Below are positions 37,628-45,093 of a stretch of 64,000 nt of DNA, piece after piece. A program made the translations under genes and the position numbers. Position 1 is the stretch's first letter; each line of letters begins with the position of its first letter. Source of the DNA: an uncultured Tateyamaria sp. (GTDB lineage: Bacteria > Pseudomonadota > Alphaproteobacteria > Rhodobacterales > Rhodobacteraceae); NCBI RefSeq assembly GCF_947503465.1, contig NZ_CANNDN010000002.1, forward strand, positions 124,001 to 188,000, read 5' to 3'. A model generated the notes under the pieces. The model made no database searches and was not told where the DNA came from. It saw nothing but the letters and a program-made list of their open reading frames with translations.

Positions 37628-38515
37628 TCAAACTGCCCCTGATACCGCACGCAGCGCCACCGCATCTGCGGCCTGAAACGCGCGCCGCAGGAAACCGACC
37701 AGCGCATCATGCACTTCGTTTGCCGCCCCTCCGGCGCCATACAGGTTGATGCTGTGCATGGGCAGGTCCGGCAGTGCACCGCCATGTTCGATCCGGTCCA
37801 GATGGGGCGGTTCGGTGCCTTCGATCATCGTGTGCACCGCCAGATCGGCGCTGACGGTCGCCTCGATCGTGCGGTCGCTTTCGGTTTCGACCACCACGTC
37901 CCACGGAATGCCCGCGCTGTCCAACCGTTCTATCACACGGGGACGAAAGGTGCATTGCCGCCCAAAGGCCAGCTTGAGCGGGCGCTGCCGCCAGGCCGAT
38001 CCGCCGGGTGCACCCACCCAGCACAGCGGCTTTGTGCACAATTGTTCACCGCCTGCATCAATGCCGGTTTCCGTCGTCAGGATGATGTCGCACGCCCCTT
38101 TTGCAAACTCCGCCTTCAGACGGCGGGTGTAGGAGCTGTCCAGTTGCACCTTCACCCGTGGAAAGGCCGCATGAAACTGCTTCAGCACCCTTGGAATGGC
38201 CGGATAAACGATGTCATGCGGCACCCCGAGGGTAATCTCGCCCTCATAGGCCTGATCCGTCAGGCGCGTGATCACCTCGTCATTCAGCGCCACCATCCGG
38301 CGTGCATAGACCAGCAGCTGTTCGCCCGATGCGGTCAGCGCAATTGTCCGGCCGGACCGGTCGAACAGATCCAGACCCAACAGGTCTTCAAGGCGCTTCA
38401 ACTGCATGGACACCGCCGATTGGGTCAGATGCAGGAACCCGGCCGCCCGCGTGACGCCCCCGCTCTCCGCTACCGCAACGAAGGACCGCAACGTGGTGAT
38501 GTCCAAATTTCTCAT
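37628..38515 (-). CDS. LysR-family transcriptional regulator
   Basis: 295 residues from the ATG at 38515 (GGGAG 7 nt before). The winged helix-turn-helix is at 4-63 (LDITTLRSFVAVAESGGVTRAAGFLHLTQSAVSMQLKRLEDLLG), followed by the periplasmic-binding-like effector domain (EGEITLGVPHDIVYPAIPRVLKQFHAAFPRVKVQLDSS). Divergent from a DUF1127 gene. LysR genes usually control a divergent neighbour; here the 124-bp gap between them (38516-38639) may hold the shared operator. Effector unknown. Confidence 0.92.
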   Translation of the reverse strand: MRNLDITTLRSFVAVAESGGVTRAAGFLHLTQSAVSMQLKRLEDLLGLDLFDRSGRTIALTASGEQLLVYARRMVALNDEVITRLTDQAYEGEITLGVPHDIVYPAIPRVLKQFHAAFPRVKVQLDSSYTRRLKAEFAKGACDIILTTETGIDAGGEQLCTKPLCWVGAPGGSAWRQRPLKLAFGRQCTFRPRVIERLDSAGIPWDVVVETESDRTIEATVSADLAVHTMIEGTEPPHLDRIEHGGALPDLPMHSINLYGAGGAANEVHDALVGFLRRAFQAADAVALRAVSGAV

Positions 38516-38639
38516 ATCAATCTCCCTGATGCTTTGCATCATAAACATTCGTTTTCAGAATGTGTCATGATCCGCCATATAGATCAACAGAATTGATACA
38601 ACAAAGCAAACACATCACGAAAGACGAAAGGACGCTCCA

Positions 38640-38855
38640 ATGGCGCTCACCGACATCACCGCCCGCCACAGCACTTTGAAACCGGCCGCCCGCCGCCTGC
38701 CCGGTCTGGACACATTGTTTTCGGTGTGGAAATCGCGCCGCGCCCTTGCCCGCCTGGATGCGCGTGCGCTGGACGACATCGGGGTCGATGCGCGCCGCGC
38801 CGCACGCGAAAGCGCCAAACCCATCTGGGATGTCCCCGCCACCTGGCGCGACTAG
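38640..38855 (+). CDS. DUF1127 family small protein
   Basis: 71 residues. Core DUF1127 motif: WKSRRALARLDARALDDIGVDARRAARESAKPIWD, with the conserved R-L-x-x-L-x-D-x-G helical segment that in characterised alphaproteobacterial members binds RNA or regulates phosphate and carbon metabolism. GAAAGGACG gives a ribosome binding site. Divergent LysR gene may regulate it. Confidence 0.88.
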   Translation: MALTDITARHSTLKPAARRLPGLDTLFSVWKSRRALARLDARALDDIGVDARRAARESAKPIWDVPATWRD

Positions 38856-39048
38856 GCAAGGCCGGTTCGGAAATCGGCATGTGCGGCATTTATGACAAAA
38901 ACGGTCGGAATGTCGCACCTTGCCCGCCGAAAACCCTTCAAAAACCCTTGAATGACAAGGGAACTGACCCGATATTTGACCCAATGCGGGCGGAAATCCG
39001 CGACCGGTGGATCCTCCACCGGGCTTTGTATCAATTTGGAGGTCAACA

Positions 39049-39828
39049 ATGGCTGAGTTGAATACGATCCGGTCCGCGGCCGGTACACGCGCCGCCCAGA
39101 TCGACGCGGGCCTACGCGCCCACATGAACAAGGTCTACGGCACAATGTCCGTGGGCATGCTGATCACTGCACTGGCCGCATGGGCCATTGCAGGTCTGGC
39201 TGTCACATCCGATCCGACCGGTGCCACGGTGGCGCTGCGCGAAGGTCAGTACCTGACGGGTCTGGGCACGCTGCTTTACACCACACCCTTGCGTTGGGTC
39301 GTGATGTTCGCACCGCTCGCCTTCCTGCTGTTTGGCTGGGGCGCGCTGATGCGCCGTGGCTCTGCCGCGGCCGTGCAACTGGGCTTCTTCATCTTCGCCG
39401 CCGTCATGGGCGTGTCGATGAGCTCGATCTTCCTGGTGTTCACGCCCTACTCGATCACGCAGACCTTCCTGGTCACTGCGATCGCCTTCGCGGGCCTCAG
39501 CCTCTATGGCTACACCACCAAGAAGGACCTGTCCGGCATGGGCACTTTCCTGATGATGGGTGTGATCGGCCTGATCGTGGCGATGATCATCAACATCTTC
39601 CTGCAGTCCCCTGCAATGATGTTTGCGATCTCGGCCATCGGCGTCCTGATCTTTGCCGGTCTGACAGCGTTCTACACGCAGGACATCAAGAACACCTATG
39701 TGGCGCACGCGGCGCATGGCGATCAGGACTGGCTGGACAAGGCCGCCATTGACGGCGCGCTCAGCCTCTACATCTCGTTCCTGAACATGTTCCAGTTCCT
39801 GCTGATGTTCATGGGCCAGCAGGAATAG
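39049..39828 (+). CDS. Bax inhibitor-1/YccA-family membrane protein
   Basis: 259 residues from the ATG at 39049, with the strong ribosome binding site TTGGAGG. Seven membrane helices are expected. The family pattern is seen in the N-terminal YGTMSVGMLITALAAWAIAGL and in the C-terminal LSLYISFLNMFQFLLMFMG. Bacterial BI-1 proteins may act as pH-sensitive calcium leak channels or modulators of membrane proteases. Monocistronic, closed by a clear terminator at 39850-39878. Confidence 0.92.
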   Translation: MAELNTIRSAAGTRAAQIDAGLRAHMNKVYGTMSVGMLITALAAWAIAGLAVTSDPTGATVALREGQYLTGLGTLLYTTPLRWVVMFAPLAFLLFGWGALMRRGSAAAVQLGFFIFAAVMGVSMSSIFLVFTPYSITQTFLVTAIAFAGLSLYGYTTKKDLSGMGTFLMMGVIGLIVAMIINIFLQSPAMMFAISAIGVLIFAGLTAFYTQDIKNTYVAHAAHGDQDWLDKAAIDGALSLYISFLNMFQFLLMFMGQQE

Positions 39829-39849
39829 GCTGATCCAATCCGAGTAGCG

Positions 39850-39878
39850 AAAGGCCGGTCGATGTGACCGGCCTTTTT
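39850..39878 (+). terminator. Rho-independent terminator
   Basis: AAAGGCCGGTC and GACCGGCCTTT form a perfect 11-bp stem with a 5-nt loop, followed by a T run. It is 21 bp after the BI-1 stop codon and 24 bp before the next gene. Confidence 0.9.
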
Positions 39879-39901
39879 CATTTGAGACAGGAGCACGCGC
39901 C

Positions 39902-40363
39902 ATGACCGTCATCAAAGCCGGAACTGCCAGGACGGACGCAGGCGGCAATGACACTTCTCTTGGCCCCTACCGCGCCGAGTTGCTGAGCGACACCGGCGGC
40001 CTCACCCAATTCGGCGCCTTCATCGAGGACCTGCCCCCAGGTTCGCGCAGCTCTCACGCGCATTGGCACCGCACGGAGGACGAGATGGTGCTGATCCTGT
40101 CGGGCACCGTGACCCTGATCGAAAACGGGGTTGAGACCGCGCTGACGCCCGGCGATGCCGCCTGTTGGCGCGCGGGCGACCCGGTCGCGCATTGCATGCA
40201 GAACCGAAGCGACGCACCCGCCCGCTACGTGGTCATAGGCACGCGGGTCAACGCGGATACGGTGACCTATCCCGACCATGACCGCGTGCTGATCTATGAC
40301 CGCACAACCGACACGCGCATCTACCAGACGCTTGACGGACGGCCCGCCACCCAACCCAACTAA
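39902..40363 (+). CDS. Cupin-domain protein
   Basis: 153 residues. One cupin barrel with GSRSSHAHWHRTEDEMVLILSG (metal-binding His-x-His and Glu) and a second motif around PGDAACWRAGDPVAHCMQNRS, followed by RYVVIGTRVNADTVTYPDHDRVLIYDR. The tail VTYPDHDRVL is seen in many proteobacterial cupins of unknown role. Immediately downstream of a terminator, so it needs its own promoter. Not related in sequence to the cupin at 6001. Confidence 0.88.
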   Translation: MTVIKAGTARTDAGGNDTSLGPYRAELLSDTGGLTQFGAFIEDLPPGSRSSHAHWHRTEDEMVLILSGTVTLIENGVETALTPGDAACWRAGDPVAHCMQNRSDAPARYVVIGTRVNADTVTYPDHDRVLIYDRTTDTRIYQTLDGRPATQPN

Positions 40364-40386
40364 GGCGCACCAAGCCGCGCCGCCGG

Positions 40387-40863
40387 TCACAGATCGCGCA
40401 GCATTCGGACCGAGGGAAAGAGGATGCCATCCCCCAAAGGCACATCAATCGGCCCGACGTCTTCAAATCCCACGGCCTTGTAGAACGGCACGGCCGTACG
40501 CGTGGCCCAGCACTCCATCCGGGTCACGCCCGCGGCGCGCGCATCGTGAAAACACCGCTCCATCAACCGCCGCCCGATTCCGCGCCGCACCGCCCGGTCA
40601 TCCGTCACAACGTGCCGAATATGGCCCAGATGGGCCTCCGTCCTGTCGGGCGTCCAGCCACCGGCGCCCTGGATCAAACGATCTTCCTCCACCACGTAAT
40701 AGGTCCCGCACACCAGCAACTCGGGCCGCGCGCGGCTGATGATGGGCAAGGCGGTCACCAGCACCGACGGCGGATAATCCGCCTTCAAAAGCTTCGGATA
40801 GGTGCGCGCCAACAGCATATCGACAGCCGCCATATCCGCTTTGGTGGTGGGGCGCACGATCAT
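40387..40863 (-). CDS. GNAT-family N-acetyltransferase
   Basis: 158 residues from the ATG at 40863. The acetyl-CoA-binding motif A is GHIRHVVTDDRAVRRGIGRRLMERCF, with the R-x-x-G-x-G/A signature, followed by ARAAGVTRMECWATRTAVPFYKAVGFEDVG, the usual last strand-helix of the fold. Substrate unknown. Separated from the L33 gene upstream by a terminator, so it is probably transcribed on its own. Confidence 0.88.
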   Translation of the reverse strand: MIVRPTTKADMAAVDMLLARTYPKLLKADYPPSVLVTALPIISRARPELLVCGTYYVVEEDRLIQGAGGWTPDRTEAHLGHIRHVVTDDRAVRRGIGRRLMERCFHDARAAGVTRMECWATRTAVPFYKAVGFEDVGPIDVPLGDGILFPSVRMLRDL

Positions 40864-40884
40864 GTCGGTCTCCGGTTCCAACAA

Positions 40885-40919
40885 GGAAAAGGCCGCGACC
40901 CCCGGTGGGGCGCGGCCTT
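40885..40919 (-). terminator. Rho-independent terminator after rpmG
   Basis: AAGGCCGCG (40889-40897) pairs with CGCGGCCTT (40911-40919), with an inner CCCC/GGGG stem; on the minus strand TTTTCCTT follows. It lies 24 bp after the rpmG stop. Confidence 0.85.
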
Positions 40920-40943
40920 GGACATCGAAAAGGCAGGGCGATC

Positions 40944-41111
40944 TTACTTGATCTTGCCTTCCTTGTATTCAACGTGCTTGCGCGCCACGGGGTCATACTT
41001 CCGTACGACCATCTTCTCGGTCATGGTGCGCGCGTTTTTCTTGGTCACATAGAAGTGGCCGGTGCCTGCGGTCGAGTTCAGGCGGATCTTGATCGTGGTT
41101 GGCTTGGCCAT
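40944..41111 (-). CDS. rpmG: 50S ribosomal protein L33
   Basis: 55 residues. The start [20 protein letters not shown] and the end [12 protein letters not shown] match alphaproteobacterial L33, including the [21 protein letters not shown] core. This is the zinc-independent (cysteine-lacking) form. Flanked by a promoter (41179-41206) and a terminator, so it is a single-gene unit. Confidence 0.97.
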   Translation of the reverse strand: MAKPTTIKIRLNSTAGTGHFYVTKKNARTMTEKMVVRKYDPVARKHVEYKEGKIK

Positions 41112-41178
41112 CTGCTGTCTCCTGCATCGCCAGCGCAGCCAAAGCGGCCCGCCAGCGGGAAATTCGTATTGAACCGCG

Positions 41179-41206
41179 CTTTTACCCGGGCGGTTGGCCG
41201 AGTCAA
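41179..41206 (-). promoter_or_regulatory. Candidate rpmG promoter
   Basis: On the minus strand TTGACT (complement of 41201-41206) and TAAAAG (41179-41184) are 16 nt apart, about 70 bp before the rpmG start codon. The -35 box is strong and the -10 box is moderate. Confidence 0.45.
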
Positions 41207-41284
41207 CCCCGGTTCGGACCTGATCGGCTGATGCGGTGCGGATACCGGCACAACGGGTGACACGCGGGCGTGATCAAGCGTGAA

Positions 41285-41313
41285 TTGAATGGAAACCGAT
41301 CGGTACATAATAT
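41285..41313 (+). promoter_or_regulatory. Sigma70-type promoter, TTGAAT-17-TAATAT
   Basis: TTGAAT (41285-41290) and TAATAT (41308-41313) are 17 nt apart, about 43 bp before the start codon of the small membrane protein gene. Confidence 0.6.
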
Positions 41314-41355
41314 CTGTCACACGCACCAGACACCTCACCAAAGGAACCCTCCAAG

Positions 41356-41733
41356 ATGTCCATCCGCTTCGTAACCAAAGACGTGCATGCCTACCTTGAT
41401 TACCCCGTTGCCCTTGGCCTGATGATGATGCCCGCCCTGTTGGGACTGGGCCAGTCCAACCCCCTGGCCTTCTGGCTGTCGGTGGTCACGGGCATCGCTG
41501 CCCTTGGCCTGACAATCCTGACCGATCACAAACTGGGACTGATCCGCGTCCTGCCCTACACGCTGCACCTGGCGGTTGACGGTGCCGTGGGCATCGCGTT
41601 TCTCGCAGCGCCTTTCCTGCTGGGCTTCACCGGCCTTGACGCCCTGTATTACTGGGCCATCGGCGCGACGGTGATGGGTGTTGTCGGCCTGCACAAGGGC
41701 GATACGGCCCCGGCGCTCCAGCCCGCCGAATAA
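41356..41733 (+). CDS. Small four-helix membrane protein, SPW-repeat-like
   Basis: 125 residues, with four hydrophobic segments (about 15-32, 37-55, 66-88 and 95-112). The two halves look like repeats: DYPVALGLMMMPALLGLG and DGAVGIAFLAAPFLLGFTG, matching the pattern of SPW-type repeats where the P-x-L-L-G motif recurs. Good promoter upstream and a strong terminator downstream show it is a single gene. Function unknown. Confidence 0.75.
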   Translation: MSIRFVTKDVHAYLDYPVALGLMMMPALLGLGQSNPLAFWLSVVTGIAALGLTILTDHKLGLIRVLPYTLHLAVDGAVGIAFLAAPFLLGFTGLDALYYWAIGATVMGVVGLHKGDTAPALQPAE

Positions 41734-41746
41734 TCGACATGTTCGA

Positions 41747-41776
41747 GGGCGGCCGGGGACATCCCCGGCCGCCCTT
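41747..41776 (+). terminator. GC-rich terminator hairpin
   Basis: GGGCGGCCGGGG and CCCCGGCCGCCC form a perfect 12-bp stem around ACAT, followed by TTGCC. It lies between two convergent genes; only a very short T tract is present. Confidence 0.65.
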
Positions 41777-41778
41777 GC

Positions 41779-42177
41779 CTATCCAAACAGCGCCCGGATC
41801 AGGGGCCAGCCCGTGACAACAGTGGCCACGACGCCCCCGATCCAGAAGCCGCTGCGAATATGGGTGACCCCCAGCGCATAGGTCAGCGCGTGGCCCGCGC
41901 GACATGCCAGAAACACCAGCGCGGCCACGGCCGTCACGCCGGTGTTCAACCCGGCCATCACCAGCACCAACGCCACAGGCGCGAACATCACCGTATTTTC
42001 CACGTGATTGACAGTCGCACGGGCCAGACGCAGGGATGTCGCGGGCATGTCCTGATCATCGCGGTTCGACAGGGCCCAGGCGGCCCCCTTGGCCTTGTCG
42101 TTGTAAAGCTGCTGACCAAAGACCAGCAGCAACCAAAGGGCACTCAACCCCGCCACGGCCCACAATTCTGGCACCAT
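41779..42177 (-). CDS. MAPEG-family membrane protein
   Basis: 132 residues from the ATG at 42177, which lies 4 bp after the tautomerase stop. Four helices are expected, starting PELWAVAGLSALWLLLVFGQQLY. The central part NRDDQDMPATSLRLARATVNHVENTVMFAPVALVLVMAG carries the conserved R-x-x-N-x-x-E-N of MAPEG proteins, a glutathione-linked eicosanoid-metabolism family in eukaryotes whose bacterial function is unclear. Coupled to the tautomerase gene upstream. Confidence 0.85.
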   Translation of the reverse strand: MVPELWAVAGLSALWLLLVFGQQLYNDKAKGAAWALSNRDDQDMPATSLRLARATVNHVENTVMFAPVALVLVMAGLNTGVTAVAALVFLACRAGHALTYALGVTHIRSGFWIGGVVATVVTGWPLIRALFG

Positions 42178-42181
42178 CCCC

Positions 42182-42379
42182 TCAGCCAACAACGTGGCCC
42201 CCGACGGCATACCCGCCAGACGCGGCTTCCATGATCTGGACGTTGATATACCCCTTGATGTCGCCCTTGCCGGCATCTGCCGCAACACCGGCCAGACCGC
42301 CGGTCAGCGTCTCTGCAATCTTGGCTTTTTCTTCTGTGCTCCACGCGCCTGCGGGCACGGTAACTCTGATTGTCGGCAT
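42182..42379 (-). CDS. 4-oxalocrotonate tautomerase-family protein
   Basis: 65 residues. Begins MPTIRVTVPAGAWSTEEKAKIAETLTGGL; the N-terminal proline (Pro1 after Met removal) is the family's catalytic base. The rest (DIKGYINVQIMEAASGGYAVGGHVV) fits the small tautomerase fold but without the second basic residue of true 4-OT, so substrate is uncertain. Divergent from a TetR gene with strong operators between them, so it is probably repressed by that regulator. Confidence 0.85.
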   Translation of the reverse strand: MPTIRVTVPAGAWSTEEKAKIAETLTGGLAGVAADAGKGDIKGYINVQIMEAASGGYAVGGHVVG

Positions 42380-42404
42380 TGGATTTATCCTTTACTGTTG
42401 GTTC

Positions 42405-42475
42405 TGCATCACGCGATGCAAAACAGGACATAGGGCATGGCGCTGCATTTTGCAACGCCTGATGCAAAATGCAGG
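42405..42475. promoter_or_regulatory. Two operator-like inverted repeats between tautomerase and TetR genes
   Basis: CTGCATTTTGCA (42444-42455) and TGCAAAATGCAG (42464-42475) form a perfect 12-bp inverted repeat around 8 bp. A second, shorter repeat, TGCATC-ACGC-GATGCA (42405-42420), shares CTGCAT and GATGCAAAA with it. The larger repeat ends 9 bp before the TetR start, fitting autorepression and control of the divergent tautomerase-MAPEG pair. Confidence 0.75.
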
Positions 42476-42484
42476 TGTGGACAC

Positions 42485-43048
42485 GTGGCGCGACCCCGCA
42501 ACTTTGACGACGATGCCGTGCTGGATGCGGCCATGATGACATTCTGGCGCAACGGGTTCGAGGCAACGACCACCCGCATGCTGGAGGACGCGACAGGCGT
42601 CGGCATCCGCGGTCTGTCCAACGCGTTCGGCAGCAAGGAACAGCTGTTCGAGACAGTGTTGAAACGGTACTTTGCCGCCGTGCAGGCCAATCTGGAACAG
42701 GTCTTTGCCGCGCCGGGCCGGGGGGCCATCGACATGGTCTTTGCCGGGTTTTCGCAACCCGAACCACCCGAGGCCATCGCCCACGCGGGCTGTTTGATGG
42801 TCAACACGGTCACCGAACTGGAACGCACCAACGCCGCGATCCGTGCGCTGGTCACGGCCTACCGTGCCTATTGGAAGGACGGCTTTCTGACCGCCCTGCG
42901 CGCCGATGGCATCGACGATGCCGACGCCCGGGCCGAGTTTCTTGTCGGGGCGCTGTGGGGCGCTTTGGGTCAGATCAAGCTTGCCGGCGACAAGGCCGCC
43001 GCGATCCCGCTGGCCGAAGTGGTCCGGGCCACCGTCAGGGGATGGTAG
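42485..43048 (+). CDS. TetR-family transcriptional regulator
   Basis: 187 residues from the GTG at 42485, preceded by AGGTG; an ATG frame 48 bp upstream would run through the operator. The helix-turn-helix is at about 28-47 (TTTRMLEDATGVGIRGLSNAFGSKEQLF). The C-terminal domain (AIAHAGCLMVNTVTELERTNAAIRALV) resembles the YxaF/AcrR-like group with HAGCLMVN. Operators lie just upstream. Likely represses itself and the divergent tautomerase and MAPEG genes. Confidence 0.88.
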   Translation: MARPRNFDDDAVLDAAMMTFWRNGFEATTTRMLEDATGVGIRGLSNAFGSKEQLFETVLKRYFAAVQANLEQVFAAPGRGAIDMVFAGFSQPEPPEAIAHAGCLMVNTVTELERTNAAIRALVTAYRAYWKDGFLTALRADGIDDADARAEFLVGALWGALGQIKLAGDKAAAIPLAEVVRATVRGW

Positions 43049-43050
43049 AT

Positions 43051-43443
43051 GCGCGGAGGGGCTGTAAGCCGGATTCTGTCTAGGGCGGTTGCCCGCCCCG
43101 AGATGACCATTCCTCTCGGGATGATGTTGCCACCACCCCTCTAGCTGCCAACCCGGACCTGCTGGGGCAAAAGCATCCCCGGGCCTTGCGGCCCACGCGG
43201 TCCCTATTTGGCATTGCTCCCGGTGGGGCTTGCCATGCCGTCCCGGTTGCCCGGGACGCGGTGGGCTCTTACCCCACCTTTTCACCTTTGCCCTGCATGC
43301 AAGGCAGTCTGATTTCTGTGGCGCTTTCCGTCGGGTTGCCCCGCCCGGGCGTTACCCGGCACCGTCGCTTTCTGGAGTCCGGACTTTCCTCCCACGGTGC
43401 GGGCAAGGCCCGCGCCCGTAGGCGGCCATCCACCCCTCCGCGC
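43051..43443 (-). ncRNA. rnpB: RNase P RNA, class A
   Basis: The catalytic RNA of RNase P, which matures tRNA 5' ends. On the minus strand the conserved GGAAAGTCCGGACTCC occurs at about 43376-43391, GAGGAAAGTCC-type helix P4 partner CAGAATCCGGCTTACAG near 43066-43082, with GGTAAGAGCCCACCG and GGGTTGGCAG in between, so both halves of P4 and the specificity domain are present. The terminal stem GCGGAGGGG pairs at the two ends (43051-43060, 43434-43443). Length about 392 nt is normal for alphaproteobacteria. Protein-coding frames across it are not genes. Confidence 0.96.
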
Positions 43444-43507
43444 CCGCTGCCCTTACGTGCGGGACCGGGGGCGCGTCAATGGGGAGCGTCGCGCGCGTGG
43501 AACGTGC

Positions 43508-43543
43508 GGGAGCCTCCGGCGGGAGTTTATCTGGCAAGATGAG
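43508..43543 (+). repeat. Extragenic element (GGGAGCCTCCGGCGGGAG type)
   Basis: GGGAGCCTCCGGCGGGAG followed by TTTATCTGGCAAGATGA. This type is abundant in Roseobacter-group genomes. It lies between the rnpB gene and the amidase stop codon. A second, inverted copy is at 48272-48319. Confidence 0.65.
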
Positions 43544-43558
43544 CGAGGCATTCAGCGC

Positions 43559-44224
43559 CTAGGTCCAACGGGCGGTGTGCCCAATCGGTGCGTAATCTTC
43601 GGCTTCGATCGGGCCCGTCTTGAACGGCCGGTAACGCAGCCGCACCGCGGCAAGAAGTGTCTCGGGATCAGCATCCGCCGTATACCCGGCCTGCCGTGCC
43701 AGCTTGGCAAAGCTGTCGAGGTCTGGATCACCGGCGCCAAAGTCACGGCCCCGTTTCGCGGCCAGCCCCTGTGCCTCAAGCCGCGGCCAATCAAACCAGG
43801 GCCCCGGATCGAATTTGCGCCCCGGTGCCATATCCGAATGGCCGATCACGTTCCGTGGGGGGATGTCCCACGCGGCCAGTATTCCGGTCAACAGCGCCTC
43901 AAGGCTCTGCATCAGAGGTTCGGAAAAGGCGGTGAGCCCGTCATTGTCCATCTCGATCCCGATGGAGCGCGAGTTGATGTCAGTCAGCCCGTCCCATTCG
44001 CCCGCACCCGCATGCCAGGCGCGCAAGCCTTCCGGCACCAGCTGCGTGACCGTCCCGGACGTGCAGATCACGTAATGCGCCGACACTTCGGCCGCCGGGT
44101 CGCACAGCCGTTCGATCGCCGCCTCTGCACTGGCCATGGCCGTGTAGTGCAGGACCACGTGCGTGGGCCACAGCCCATCCCGGCGCGGTCCGCAATTTGG
44201 TGAGGGGTGGTCCCGAAGGATCAG
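43559..44224 (-). CDS. N-acetylmuramoyl-L-alanine amidase (AmiD-like)
   Basis: An Amidase_2 zinc enzyme that cleaves the muramoyl-alanine bond in peptidoglycan recycling. Zinc-binding and catalytic parts: VVLHYTAM, SAHYVICTSG, GIEMDNDG, VIGHSDMAPGRKFDPGPWFDW. No signal peptide is seen. The first ordinary start (GTG, 44158) would cut the family's N-terminal HPSPNCGPRRDG segment, which is in frame upstream. I therefore extended to a CTG at 44224 that overlaps the upstream stop by 4 nt (CTGA); this start is unusual and only moderately supported. Confidence 0.85.
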   Translation of the reverse strand: MILRDHPSPNCGPRRDGLWPTHVVLHYTAMASAEAAIERLCDPAAEVSAHYVICTSGTVTQLVPEGLRAWHAGAGEWDGLTDINSRSIGIEMDNDGLTAFSEPLMQSLEALLTGILAAWDIPPRNVIGHSDMAPGRKFDPGPWFDWPRLEAQGLAAKRGRDFGAGDPDLDSFAKLARQAGYTADADPETLLAAVRLRYRPFKTGPIEAEDYAPIGHTARWT

Positions 44225-45060
44225 TTGCCAGCCGCCCGACGGAACGGGGCCGGATCCCAGCCGCAGGCATAGCCGTCGCCATCCGGATCAAGGCCTTGCC
44301 GGTCCCTCTCGGGGCCTCCACGTGCCAGAAAGTCGATCTGCGCCTCGTCGGACGAACTGTAGGCCGCGCAGTTGCGCTCGAACTTTGCGGTTGCGTTCAC
44401 GCTGAACCGGCGATGCACCCGCGTGCCGACCGGATGGCGGGTCTGCAGCGCATATTGCACGACATTGGGCTGCGCAGTGCCTGCCCGGGACGGCAATGCC
44501 GTGGGCTGCACAACCTGATATTGCTGCCGGTTGGCTTCCAGCCGCGCCGCGTCGCTTTCGATGGATTGACGCGACGACACGGCGTCAAAGTTGTTTTCGT
44601 CGGAAATCCCCGGATTGTTGAGAATCACGGGCGCCGCATTTGACGGGCTCGCATTGACCACGTCCTGGCCCGAGTTGGCGCGGGCTGCAGCCGCGTCATT
44701 GCTGGCCGCAATCTGCGCCAGTTCCGCATCCAGACCGGCCGGATTCGACACCGCGCGGGGGGCCGACCGGGCCTGCGTGGCCTGGCCCTGCGTCACCGGT
44801 GTGGCCGACGCCACACGCGTTTGCGCCCCGGCCGATGCCGGTGGCAGCGATTGCGTCCCCACGGGCGGCGGGGCCTCTACCCCCGCGCCCGCCAGTTGCG
44901 CATCCCGCGCCTCGCGCGCGGCCAGCGTGTTGGGATTGTCAAAGCCGACCCCCCGGCCCGGATCGACAAACCCGCCCGGGTTGCTGTCCGGGATCGCGGG
45001 CTGGCACGCGGCCAGACCGACCACGGCGCCCAGCACCAGAAAACTGCGGAAACTCTTCAT
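44221..45060 (-). CDS. Lipoprotein with C-terminal excalibur domain
   Basis: 279 residues. Lipoprotein signal (MKSFRSFLVLGAVVG) with lipobox LAAC (Cys19). Residues 25-190 are a low-complexity linker rich in A, Q, S and P. The C-terminal excalibur domain (about 230-275) has FERNCAAYSSSDEAQIDFL, then DRQGLDPDGDGYACGWDP, a DxDxDG calcium-binding loop flanked by a cysteine pair. Such proteins probably bind Ca2+ at the cell surface. Overlaps the amidase gene downstream. Confidence 0.9.
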   Translation of the reverse strand: MKSFRSFLVLGAVVGLAACQPAIPDSNPGGFVDPGRGVGFDNPNTLAAREARDAQLAGAGVEAPPPVGTQSLPPASAGAQTRVASATPVTQGQATQARSAPRAVSNPAGLDAELAQIAASNDAAAARANSGQDVVNASPSNAAPVILNNPGISDENNFDAVSSRQSIESDAARLEANRQQYQVVQPTALPSRAGTAQPNVVQYALQTRHPVGTRVHRRFSVNATAKFERNCAAYSSSDEAQIDFLARGGPERDRQGLDPDGDGYACGWDPAPFRRAAGN

Positions 45061-45093
45061 CTGCTCAGCCCTTTTTGGGTTTGTCGGCCCAGA

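Noticed and set aside
43186-43542. Open frames across the RNase P RNA region
   Set aside because: The conserved RNase P RNA sequence on the minus strand explains this stretch; the frames are accidental.
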